From: Actinomycetales bacterium
GTDB lineage: Bacteria; Actinomycetota; Actinomycetes; Actinomycetales; BWSM-131
Assembly: GCA_030149025.1 (NCBI GenBank)
Contig: JASBSH010000245.1
Location: 1 to 11,011, forward strand
DNA: 11,011 nucleotides
Reading direction: 5' to 3'
The notes below the pieces were generated by a model. It was not told the DNA's origin. It worked only from the letters and a program-made list of their open reading frames with translations, and did not search any database. Both the position numbers and the translations under genes were made by a program. This document shows positions 1 to 7,682 of the stretch, piece by piece. Within the stretch, counting starts at the first letter, position 1. Each line of letters starts with the position of its first letter.

Positions 1-25
1 CGGCCGCGGGCGGCGTGCCCGGCCC

Positions 26-54
26 GGGGGGCGGAAACCCCGCCCCCCCCCCCC
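26..54. other. GC hairpin and 12-base C run at the left edge
   Basis: The arms GGGGGGCGG (26-34) and CCGCCCCCC (40-48) are perfectly complementary around a five-base loop (aaacc), and the second arm sits inside a run of 12 C (43-54). The structure lies about 50 bases beyond the amidohydrolase stop codon, so on the minus strand it could act as a terminator, although no T run follows. A homopolymer this long close to the sequence end is also a typical place for sequencing or assembly to fail. I see no gene in 1-100. Confidence 0.4.
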
Positions 55-100
55 ACCTGGGCCGACAACGCCCGGTCTGGTGAGCAAACGCGTCGGTCAG

Positions 101-1222
101 TCACAAGGCGCGGCTCACGACCCGACCACGCAGGACGACCGCACGCGGGTCCTTCAGAACGCGCACGTCCTCGCGGGGGTCCGCCGAGTAGACGACGAGG
201 TCGGCGTCCTCACCCTCCTGCAGGGCTGGCCGCCGCAGCCACGCCCGGGCGGCCCACGTCGCGGCGTTGAGCGCCTCGACGCCTGTGAATCCCGCCCTGG
301 TCAGCTCGAGCACCTCGTCGGCGATCAGGCCGTGGGACAGCGAGCCGCCGGCGTCCGTGCCCGTGTAGATCGGGACGCCGGCCTCGTGGGCGGCGGCGAT
401 GGTCTCGTAGCGGCGTTCGTGCAGGTCCCGCATGTGCTGGGCGTACTTCGGGAACTTGCCCTCGGCCGACTCCGCGATCCCCGGGAAGGTGGCGATGTTG
501 ACGAGCGTCGGCACGATCGCCACACCGCGCTCGGCGAACAGGTCGATGGTCTCTTCAGTCAGGCCGGTCGCGTGCTCGATGCAGTCGATACCAGCCTCGA
601 CGAGCGGCGCAAGTGAGTCCTCGCTGAAGCAGTGCGCCGTCACCCGGGCGCCTTCGGAGTGCGCCGCCGCCATCGCGGCTTCCAGCGCCTCGGCAGGCCA
701 GCACGGTGACAGGTCGCCGGTGTCCCGGTCGATCCAGTCGCCGACGAGCTTGACCCAGCCGTCGCCGCGTCGGGCCTCCTGGCGGACGTAGTCAGCCAGC
801 TCGTCCGGTTCGATCTCGTGGGCGTAGTTGCGGATGTACCGCTTGGTCCGGGCGATGTGCCGGCCCGCGCGGATGATCTTCGGCAGGTCCTCGCGGTCGT
901 CGATCCACCGCGTGTCGGCGGCGCTGCCGGCGTCCCGGATCAGCAGCGTGCCGGTGTCCCGGTCTGTGGTCGCCTGCGCCTCGCTGGTCGCCTCGTCGAC
1001 GGCGCCGTGCGCGTCGAGGCCGACGTGGCAGTGGGCGTCGACGAGACCGGGCAGGGCGTAACCCTCGAGCACCTGGACGTCGTGGTCTCTGGCCGGGCGG
1101 GTGAAGGTCACCTTGCCGTCGAGGACCCACAGACCGTCCCGGACGTCGTCGGCGCCGGGCCCGGTGAGCACCGGGCCGCGTACCCTGATCACGTCAGCGG
1201 TCATGTCAGTCGTCCGTCCCAT
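101..1222 (-). CDS. Metal-dependent amidohydrolase family protein
   Basis: Cytoplasmic hydrolase of the amidohydrolase (TIM-barrel) superfamily, closest in style to imidazolonepropionase- or prolidase-like members; the substrate is not predictable. With the start at 1222 the protein has 373 residues. A short N-terminal beta-sandwich part leads to the metal-binding HCH motif (64-66, within GLVDAHCHVGL). Then come the likely carboxylated lysine K158 (WVKLVGD), H197 (TAHCFSED), H217 (IEHATG) and D290 (YTGTDAGG), followed by a C-terminal strand typical of the family (EDADLVVYSADP). All expected metal ligands are present, so it is probably active. ATG 1222 has AGGAG 12 bases upstream; ATG 1204 (MTADVIRVRG) is an equally reasonable start and is closer to where family similarity begins. 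A longer frame to 1306 looks non-coding. This gene commonly follows ffh in related actinobacteria; here a DUF3800 gene separates them. No function can be assigned from context. Confidence 0.88.
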   Translation of the reverse strand: MGRTTDMTADVIRVRGPVLTGPGADDVRDGLWVLDGKVTFTRPARDHDVQVLEGYALPGLVDAHCHVGLDAHGAVDEATSEAQATTDRDTGTLLIRDAGSAADTRWIDDREDLPKIIRAGRHIARTKRYIRNYAHEIEPDELADYVRQEARRGDGWVKLVGDWIDRDTGDLSPCWPAEALEAAMAAAHSEGARVTAHCFSEDSLAPLVEAGIDCIEHATGLTEETIDLFAERGVAIVPTLVNIATFPGIAESAEGKFPKYAQHMRDLHERRYETIAAAHEAGVPIYTGTDAGGSLSHGLIADEVLELTRAGFTGVEALNAATWAARAWLRRPALQEGEDADLVVYSADPREDVRVLKDPRAVVLRGRVVSRAL

Positions 1223-1318
1223 GGATTCCGCACACTCCTGTCCGCCGACTCCCGAATTCCATCCCACACCGCGAGGTTCTCCAGGAGCCGTCTCACCGCC
1301 ATCCATGTGTTGGCCCGG

Positions 1319-2137
1319 TCATTGGAGACGCGCCGAACATGGCTCACACGCACATGCGCCCTGCCCATAGTCGGGGGTGAAGTGAACGCAACCGTGGGTC
1401 ATGTCATTGGCTCGGTGAAACACCGGCCATATGTGGCTGAAGTAGCGGTCGTCTGGGTTGGTAGGCGCATACCTCCGGTACAGGGCATACGCGACTAGGT
1501 CAGCCATTTGCAGCAGACGCGAAGCTCGTGAGTCTGTGAACAACGGAACGTCCGCCAAGTTTCGCAACTGCCCGACCCTCCCTGCCGCAGCCCTCCATCC
1601 ACTGGTCCACGTTTGGATGTCTTGCTCGGCCACTACTCGTCGATCGTGGATCACCAAGCCTCGGTTCGGAAGACCCTTGTCACGGCGCAGAGCCTTAAGC
1701 ATCACGTCGAACTTGTTCAACAGGACTTCGTATCCGAACTGCTCACGTTCCAGCGCGGGCCAGTCCGACCTGAACCGATTGTCGATAACCACACCGAACA
1801 GCGCAGGGGCCAAGTCCCTGTTCCCGGGACGGAAGCTTGCGATTAGCCGGTACGCATCCTCGAGGAGGGCCAGGCGCACCTTGCGAGGAACGCCCGTCCA
1901 AACGTTCACCGGTCCACGAGTACCCCTCGCCTGGGCAGGCTTCTTTGCGTTTCGCATCACGCCGGCGTGGAATTCGTATTCCTCGAGGTTCGACCTCGGG
2001 CCAACATGTTGAACTACCAGCTTGTCCAAGTCTCGTTGCATGCGAGCCGCATCATCTTCGTGGATGGCTAGCCCTCCGAGCACGAACGAATGACTGCCGC
2101 CGTGTGTGCCCGACTCGTCTACGAACAGCAGGTACAT
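1319..2137 (-). CDS. DUF3800 domain-containing protein
   Basis: A 272-residue protein of the DUF3800 family, whose biochemical role is not established. The family hallmarks are visible: an N-terminal FVDESG strand (residues 5-10) with the acidic pair D7/E8, a central YEFHAGVM segment (54-61), VIHDR (162-166), and the C-terminal DSRASRLLQMADLVAYALY block (202-220) with D202, Q210 and D213. The acidic residues recall a nuclease-like fold, but that is inference. An unusual tail carries four cysteines (C250, C262, C264, C267; the last three as CACEPC) that could bind a metal. The start at ATG 2137 has a good ribosome site, GGAGAG five bases upstream; the frame extends to 2218 but lacks such a site and would run through the leader hairpin. 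GC content is visibly lower than in the neighbours, and the gene sits between ffh and the amidohydrolase, so horizontal acquisition is likely. Confidence 0.87.
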   Translation of the reverse strand: MYLLFVDESGTHGGSHSFVLGGLAIHEDDAARMQRDLDKLVVQHVGPRSNLEEYEFHAGVMRNAKKPAQARGTRGPVNVWTGVPRKVRLALLEDAYRLIASFRPGNRDLAPALFGVVIDNRFRSDWPALEREQFGYEVLLNKFDVMLKALRRDKGLPNRGLVIHDRRVVAEQDIQTWTSGWRAAAGRVGQLRNLADVPLFTDSRASRLLQMADLVAYALYRRYAPTNPDDRYFSHIWPVFHRANDMTHGCVHFTPDYGQGACACEPCSARLQ

Positions 2138-2150
2138 TGCCACTCTCCAC

Positions 2151-2188
2151 AAAAGGGACGAGGCCCGGCGTATCGCACGGGCCTCGTC
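2151..2188 (-). terminator. Strong 11-bp hairpin with T run in the DUF3800 leader
   Basis: The arms GACGAGGCCCG (2157-2167) and CGGGCCTCGTC (2178-2188) pair perfectly over 11 bases. Inside the loop, GCG (2168-2170) and CGC (2174-2176) can pair too, leaving a TAT loop and one bulged A. Read on the minus strand, the hairpin is followed directly by CCTTTT, the layout of an intrinsic terminator. It ends only about 19 bases before the ATG of the DUF3800 gene and just upstream of its ribosome site, downstream of a candidate promoter. This suggests an attenuator or a structured RNA 3' end, not the end of an unrelated transcript. Structure and T run are seen; the role is inferred. Confidence 0.6.
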
Positions 2189-2214
2189 TACGTTCGGCCG
2201 AGTCAGCAATATGA

Positions 2215-2263
2215 GCACCGCGTTGGCAGTCTCACCGGGCTGAGCGGCACCGCGTCGGCAGTC
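2215..2263. repeat. 17-bp direct repeat in the DUF3800 leader
   Basis: The 17-base words GCACCGCGTTGGCAGTC (2215-2231) and GCACCGCGTCGGCAGTC (2247-2263) differ at one position and lie 32 bp apart start to start. Each is preceded by TGAGC within a few bases. They lie in the non-coding leader between the candidate promoter and the large hairpin. They could be operator sites, repeated RNA elements or a local duplication; the sequence does not decide. Confidence 0.6.
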
Positions 2264-2277
2264 CTCTCGGCAGAGAG
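2264..2277 (-). other. Small leader hairpin with UGCC loop
   Basis: On the minus strand CTCTC and GAGAG form a five-base stem around a TGCC tetraloop. It begins just after the candidate -10 element, so it would lie at or near the 5' end of the DUF3800 transcript. The stem is short and could occur by chance; it is listed because it adds to the structure of this leader. Confidence 0.35.
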
Positions 2278-2278
2278 A

Positions 2279-2307
2279 AGCATGACCGGACGGCCAAGTG
2301 CTGTCAA
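2279..2307 (-). promoter_or_regulatory. Candidate promoter for the DUF3800 gene
   Basis: Read on the minus strand, a perfect sigma-70-type -35 hexamer TTGACA (2307-2302) is followed after 17 bases by CATGCT (2284-2279), which matches the -10 consensus at three of six positions, including the conserved A2 and T6. Spacing is ideal and the position fits: about 140 bases upstream of the DUF3800 ATG and outside the ffh coding region. Transcription would start near 2272 and give a leader of roughly 135 nucleotides containing the direct repeat and the large hairpin. Confidence 0.45.
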
Positions 2308-2365
2308 GTCCTTACTCCATTCGGGCCGTGTCCGCGGTTGGAGGTGTTCCGTTCGACTAGCCGCT

Positions 2366-4018
2366 TCACCGGCCGAGGAACTTCTCGAAGCCGGGGGGCA
2401 GGGCCGACGGGTCCAGACCGGCCAGCGGGTCGGCGTCCGAGTCACCGTCCTGGGAACCGAACGCGCTGCCGGCCGCGAACGCGGCGCTGCGGGACTGCGC
2501 GGCCTTGGCTGCTGCCGCACGCTCCTGCTCGGCGCGCTTGGCCGGGTTACCAGACTTGGCCTTGCCCTTGCCCTTGCGCGCGCCCTGCTTGCCGCGGGAC
2601 TTCTTGCTGCCACCCATCCCCGGGAAGCCCGGCATGCCGCCGCCCATCCCTGGCATGCCACCCATCCCGGGAAGGCCGGGCATGCCGCCGCCCTTGCGCA
2701 TCTGCCGCATCATCTTCTGCGCGTCGGCGAACCGGTCCAGCATCTGGTTCACCTCGGTGACCGTCACACCGGAGCCCTTGGCGATCCGCGAGCGCCGGGA
2801 ACCGTTGATGATCTTCGGGGTGCGCCGCTCCCCCGGGGTCATCGAGCGGACGATCGCCTCGACGCGGTCGATCTCCCGCTCGTCGAAGCTCTCCAGGGCC
2901 TCGCGCATCTCGCCCATGCCGGGCAGCATCCCGAGCATCTTCTTCAGCGAGCCCATCTTGCGGACGGCCTGCATCTGCGTGAGGAAGTCGTCGAGGGTGA
3001 AGTCCTCGCCCTCGACGAACCGGGTGGCGAGGTCGGCGGCCTGCTCGGTGTCGAACGCCTTCTCCGCCTGCTCGATCAAGGTGAGCACGTCACCCATGTC
3101 GAGGATCCGGGACGCCATCCGGTCGGGGTGGAACGGCTCGAAGTCGCTCAGCTTCTCGCCCGTGGACGCGAACATCACCGGCTTGCCGGTGACCGACGCG
3201 ACCGACAGCGCCGCACCACCGCGCGCGTCGCCGTCCAGCTTCGTCAGCACGACGCCCGTGATGCCGACGCCCTCGCTGAACGCCTCGGCGGTCTGGACGG
3301 CGTCCTGGCCGATCATCGCGTCGACGACGAACAGCACCTCGTCCGGCTGGACGGCGTCCCGGATTTCCGCGGCCTGCTGCATCATCTCGGCGTCCACACC
3401 GAGGCGGCCGGCGGTGTCGACGACGACGATGTCGTGCTGCCTGGTCCGGGCCTCGTCGATCGACTGGCGCGCGACCGCCACCGGGTCGCCGGGGGCGACA
3501 CCGGCCATCTCCCCGTCGCCCTGCGTCCCTGGGTGCGGGGCGAAGACATGAACGCCGGCCCGCTCACCGACGACCTGCAGCTGCGTCACGGCGTTGGGGC
3601 GCTGGAGGTCCGCGGCGACGAGCATCGGGGTGTGCCCCTGCTCCCGCAGCCACAGCCCGAGCTTGCCGGCGAGGGTGGTCTTACCCGCACCCTGCAGACC
3701 GGCGAGCATGATCACGGTCGGGGCGGTCTTCGCGAACCTCAGCCGGCGGGTCTCGCCGCCCAGGATCCCGATGAGCTCCTCGTTGACGATCTTGACGACC
3801 TGCTGGGCCGGGTTGAGGGCCTGTGAGACCTCCGAGGACAGCGCCCGCTCCCGGACGCTTGCCGTGAACGCGCGGACGACCGGCAGGGCGACGTCGGCGT
3901 CGAGAAGGGCCCGCCGGATCTCGCGGATCGTGGCATCAACGTCGGCCTCGGAGAGGCGTCCCTTGCCGCGCAGGTTCTTGAACGTGGCGGTGAGACGGTC
4001 GGAAAGCGTGGCGAACAC
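2366..4018 (-). CDS. ffh: Signal recognition particle protein Ffh (SRP54)
   Basis: GTPase subunit of the signal recognition particle. It binds 4.5S RNA and signal sequences of nascent membrane and secreted proteins and delivers ribosomes to FtsY. The 550-residue protein shows an N domain (about 1-90) and the G domain motifs GLQGAGKTT (107-115), AADLQRPNAV (135-144), DTAGR (201-205), TKLDGDARGG (259-268) and STGEKLSDFEPF (285-296). The M domain follows with the RNA-binding INGSRRSRIAKGSG (404-417). A Gly-Met-Pro-rich stretch (444-470), a Lys/Arg-rich stretch (471-488), an Ala-rich stretch and an acidic end follow the M domain; such extended tails occur in actinobacterial Ffh. A short extra loop (about 162-178) lies between G2 and G3. 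The GTG start has GAGGAA 12 bases upstream. The gap to amt is 96 bp with no clear promoter or terminator seen. Function is certain from motifs. Confidence 0.98.
   Translation of the reverse strand: MFATLSDRLTATFKNLRGKGRLSEADVDATIREIRRALLDADVALPVVRAFTASVRERALSSEVSQALNPAQQVVKIVNEELIGILGGETRRLRFAKTAPTVIMLAGLQGAGKTTLAGKLGLWLREQGHTPMLVAADLQRPNAVTQLQVVGERAGVHVFAPHPGTQGDGEMAGVAPGDPVAVARQSIDEARTRQHDIVVVDTAGRLGVDAEMMQQAAEIRDAVQPDEVLFVVDAMIGQDAVQTAEAFSEGVGITGVVLTKLDGDARGGAALSVASVTGKPVMFASTGEKLSDFEPFHPDRMASRILDMGDVLTLIEQAEKAFDTEQAADLATRFVEGEDFTLDDFLTQMQAVRKMGSLKKMLGMLPGMGEMREALESFDEREIDRVEAIVRSMTPGERRTPKIINGSRRSRIAKGSGVTVTEVNQMLDRFADAQKMMRQMRKGGGMPGLPGMGGMPGMGGGMPGFPGMGGSKKSRGKQGARKGKGKAKSGNPAKRAEQERAAAAKAAQSRSAAFAAGSAFGSQDGDSDADPLAGLDPSALPPGFEKFLGR
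2613..2693. repeat. 33-bp repeat coding the GMPG-rich tail of Ffh
   Basis: Two nearly identical 33-base units (2613-2645 and 2661-2693), 48 bases apart start to start, encode the Gly-Met-Pro-Gly segments of the Ffh tail. The shared core reads GGCATGCCGCCGCCC. The period is a multiple of three, so gain or loss of a unit would keep the reading frame. Confidence 0.6.
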
Positions 4019-4114
4019 TGTTACGGCGTTCCTCGTCGGTCGGTGGGTGTGCTGGCCCGTTCTGGGTCCACGTCAGGGTAACCGCCGCGGGTCCGGGTAG
4101 CCGTTCACGCCACG

Positions 4115-5428
<1,314 letters not shown>

Positions 5429-5433
5429 GGTGG

Positions 5434-5462
5434 ACCTCCCTTCGGTCACCGGCGCTCGCCGG
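5434..5462 (-). promoter_or_regulatory. amt ribosome binding site with upstream hairpin
   Basis: AGGGAGGT (minus strand, 5441-5434) lies five bases before the ATG at 5428 and decides the amt start. Just upstream, CCGGC and GCCGG (5449-5453 and 5458-5462) form a five-base stem with a four-base loop. The hairpin does not cover the ribosome site. Its role, if any, is unknown. Confidence 0.55.
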
Positions 5463-5568
5463 CGTAGGGAGATCCTCAGCGGGACGTGTTTCGAGAACAG
5501 GTCACCGCGTGTGTCCGGCTCGTGAAATCAGGAGGGCGTGTGTGAACTCGGTGTTTCACCGCCGGCGC

Positions 5569-6753
5569 CTACTCGCCGCCGGACAGCGCCTCGCGCAGCT
5601 GGGTGCGGCGGTTGGTCCGCAGCAGGGAGCCCTCGTAGAGCCTCGCGCCGAGCAGGATGAGCGCCACGGCGGGGAGCAGGACGAGGACCGCGGCGGCCAG
5701 TGGCTGCCACATGGGAACGTCCTCGGCAAGCATCCGCACCGGCATCGCCACGGACGACACCAGAGGCACGAACGATCCGACCGTGAGCACGTTGCCGCTG
5801 CCGCTGCCGGCGATGCCGACGAACAGCGCGACGAAGACGATCGCCTGGATCGGCATGGTCGTCGCCGAGAGGTCCTCCTGCCGGGTGGCGACGGACCCGG
5901 CCACCGCCCAGATGCACGCGAGCGCGGTGAACCCGAGCAGGAAGAACACGATGAACCACGCGCTCGCCCCGAGCACCCGGGACAGCACCTCCCCCTGGCC
6001 CGAGACCGACAGCCCGATCAGGCCGACACCGGCGAGCAGCACCACCTGCCCGATCGCCAGGAGGCTGTTGCCGATCACCTTGCCGGCGAGCAGCTGCCGG
6101 ATGGGCACGGCCGCCGCGAGGATCTCCACCACCCGGCTCTGCTTCTCCTCGATCACGCTCTGCGCGATGGACATCCCGAACACGAGCGCGGTGATGTAGA
6201 AGAGGAACCCGAAGGCGAAGGCCAGGCCGAAGCGCACCCCTTCGCCGATGGCAGTGGGGTCCAGGGAGCGTCGTTCGAGGCCGGTCCCGGCCAGCACCTG
6301 CTGGGCGGTGGTGCCCGCCGCCTCCGCGTTGGAGGACATCTCGTGGGCGGACACGCCACGGGACATGAGCTCGTACAGCCCGCTGTCCACCTCGTTCTCC
6401 GCCAGCAGCTCCCAGCGCGACGCCTGGCTATCGGGCAGCGGCAGCAGGGCCGCGTCCGCGTCACCATCACGCAGCAGAGCACGAGCCTGGTCCGGGTCTG
6501 ACGCCTGCGTCGTCTTCAGCGTCAGCCGGTTCACCTCCGCCCTGCCGATGGCCTGCGCGGTCTGCACCACGGCGGCGCCCTGCCGGTCGACCGCCGCCAC
6601 CGTGCGGGTCTCGGCCCGGTTTCCCATGAACGCGCTGAACACGATCGACGCCACGATCAGCACGAGCATGAAGGCGGTGGAGAGCAGGAAGGTCCGGTCG
6701 TGGAGCTTGACCCAGATCTCGCGGGCGGCGATGACCTTCCAGGGCTTGTTCAC
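5569..6753 (-). CDS. ABC-2 type exporter permease, NatB-like
   Basis: Membrane subunit of an ABC exporter, 394 residues, with the NatB/YhaP architecture. One N-terminal helix (about 21-42) is followed by a roughly 130-residue extracytoplasmic domain (45-174) and a C-terminal bundle of helices (about 175-196, 225-250, 263-286, 300-317 and 352-372, with a further weakly hydrophobic stretch near 325-340). The cytoplasmic segment IEEKQSRVVEIL (201-212) between the first two bundle helices is characteristic of this family and contacts the ATPase. The family includes sodium exporters and uncharacterised drug or lipid exporters; the substrate cannot be inferred. The GTG start at 6753 overlaps the stop of the ATPase gene as GTGA (6753-6750), implying translational coupling. 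A 140-bp gap separates its stop from the amt start. Confidence 0.9.
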   Translation of the reverse strand: MNKPWKVIAAREIWVKLHDRTFLLSTAFMLVLIVASIVFSAFMGNRAETRTVAAVDRQGAAVVQTAQAIGRAEVNRLTLKTTQASDPDQARALLRDGDADAALLPLPDSQASRWELLAENEVDSGLYELMSRGVSAHEMSSNAEAAGTTAQQVLAGTGLERRSLDPTAIGEGVRFGLAFAFGFLFYITALVFGMSIAQSVIEEKQSRVVEILAAAVPIRQLLAGKVIGNSLLAIGQVVLLAGVGLIGLSVSGQGEVLSRVLGASAWFIVFFLLGFTALACIWAVAGSVATRQEDLSATTMPIQAIVFVALFVGIAGSGSGNVLTVGSFVPLVSSVAMPVRMLAEDVPMWQPLAAAVLVLLPAVALILLGARLYEGSLLRTNRRTQLREALSGGE

Positions 6754-7646
6754 CGGATCACCTCGCGGAAGATCTCGGACAGGGGCGGGAGGACGGGCGC
6801 GAACTCCCGGACCGGTCCCTTGCCGACGGCGGTGGCCAGAATCTCCTGCTCGGCACCCGGGTGAGTGACCTCGAGAAGCGCCGTGTCGCCGTCCATGTCC
6901 TTGACCACGACCCCGGCGACCTGGCCGACCCATGCGACGTCGGCGCCGTGGCCGACCGTCAGCCGGTACATCAGGCCTGCCGAGCGGCGCAGGTCCTCGG
7001 CCGGGCCGGCGGCGGCAACGCGACCGCGCGTCAGGATGACCAGGTCGTCGCAGAGCCGCTCGACGAGCTCGAGCTGGTGGCTCGAGAACAGCACCGGGAC
7101 GCCGCGTGCCACCTCGTCCCGCAGGATCGCGGCCATGGAGTCGACGGCGATCGGGTCGAGGCCGCTGAACGGCTCGTCGAGCACGAGGGCGATGGGCTGG
7201 TGGATGAGCGCGGCGGCGATCTGCACCCGCTGCTGGTTGCCGAGAGAAAGGGTGTCGAGGCGGTCCTTGGACCGTTCGGTCAGACCCAGCCGGTCGAGCA
7301 GCGACTCGGCCCGGCCGGTCGCCTCGGAGCGGCTCAGACCGTGCAGCTGCCCGAAGAAGACGAGCTGGTCCAGCACCTTCTGCTTCGGGTAGAGCCCGCG
7401 CTCCTCGGGCATGTAGCCGAACCGCTGCCGGTCCTCCCTGGTGATGCGGCGCCCCTCCCACCGGACCTCGCCGGCCGTGGCCGCGAGAACGCCCATGATG
7501 ATCCGCATCGCCGTGGTCTTGCCCGTGCCGTTGGCGCCGACAAAGCCGGTCATCCGGCCCGGGACGACGTCGAACGACGCGTCGTCCAGCGCCAGGACGT
7601 CACCGAACCGTCGGCCGACGCCGCGTACCTCGAGCACCTGCCTCAC
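6750..7646 (-). CDS. ABC transporter ATP-binding protein, NatA-like
   Basis: ATPase subunit of an ABC exporter, 298 residues, acting at the inner face of the membrane with the permease encoded immediately downstream. Visible motifs are Walker A GANGTGKTT (37-45), a Q-loop region FGYMPEERGLYP (76-87), the signature LSLGNQQR (133-140), Walker B LVLDEPFSGLDP (154-165) and the H-loop histidine H190 (FSSHQ). The LSLGNQQ form of the signature and the EERGLYP sequence are typical of the NatA/YhaQ branch, not of importers. About 90 further residues form the C-terminal domain. The GTG at 7646 is used here; a GTG three codons later (7637) is possible because neither start has a well-spaced ribosome site. 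Only 36 bp separate it from the ftsY stop, so it probably shares a transcript with ftsY. Confidence 0.93.
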   Translation of the reverse strand: MRQVLEVRGVGRRFGDVLALDDASFDVVPGRMTGFVGANGTGKTTAMRIIMGVLAATAGEVRWEGRRITREDRQRFGYMPEERGLYPKQKVLDQLVFFGQLHGLSRSEATGRAESLLDRLGLTERSKDRLDTLSLGNQQRVQIAAALIHQPIALVLDEPFSGLDPIAVDSMAAILRDEVARGVPVLFSSHQLELVERLCDDLVILTRGRVAAAGPAEDLRRSAGLMYRLTVGHGADVAWVGQVAGVVVKDMDGDTALLEVTHPGAEQEILATAVGKGPVREFAPVLPPLSEIFREVIR

Positions 7647-7668
7647 CCCCCGGGATGTCTGTGTCTTG

Positions 7669-7682
7669 GGCTCGGCAGAGCC
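7669..7682 (-). other. Short hairpin directly after the ftsY stop
   Basis: On the minus strand GGCTC and GAGCC pair around a TGCC tetraloop immediately after the ftsY TGA. No T run follows, and the next gene starts 23 bases later. It may be an RNA processing or stability element or chance; a full terminator is unlikely. Confidence 0.3.

Noticed and set aside
2189..2365. tRNA or other known RNA gene ending at the 2157-2188 hairpin
   Set aside because: No tRNA arms, conserved loop bases or CCA end are visible on either strand; the hairpin is better explained as part of the DUF3800 leader.
1223..2365. Insertion sequence or attachment site bounding the DUF3800 cassette
   Set aside because: I found no terminal inverted repeats, target duplication or recombinase gene on either side.
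2090..3826. Long plus-strand frame of 578 codons opposite ffh
   Set aside because: It is antisense to ffh, whose motifs are complete, and its Leu/His/Arg/Asp-rich product is typical of antisense frames in high-GC DNA.
5481..5568. GlnR-type nitrogen regulator site upstream of amt
   Set aside because: GTGAC and GAAAC half-sites occur but are eight bases apart instead of six, and no second pair follows in register. The region also has a GTGAA/TTCAC inverted repeat, too short to name.
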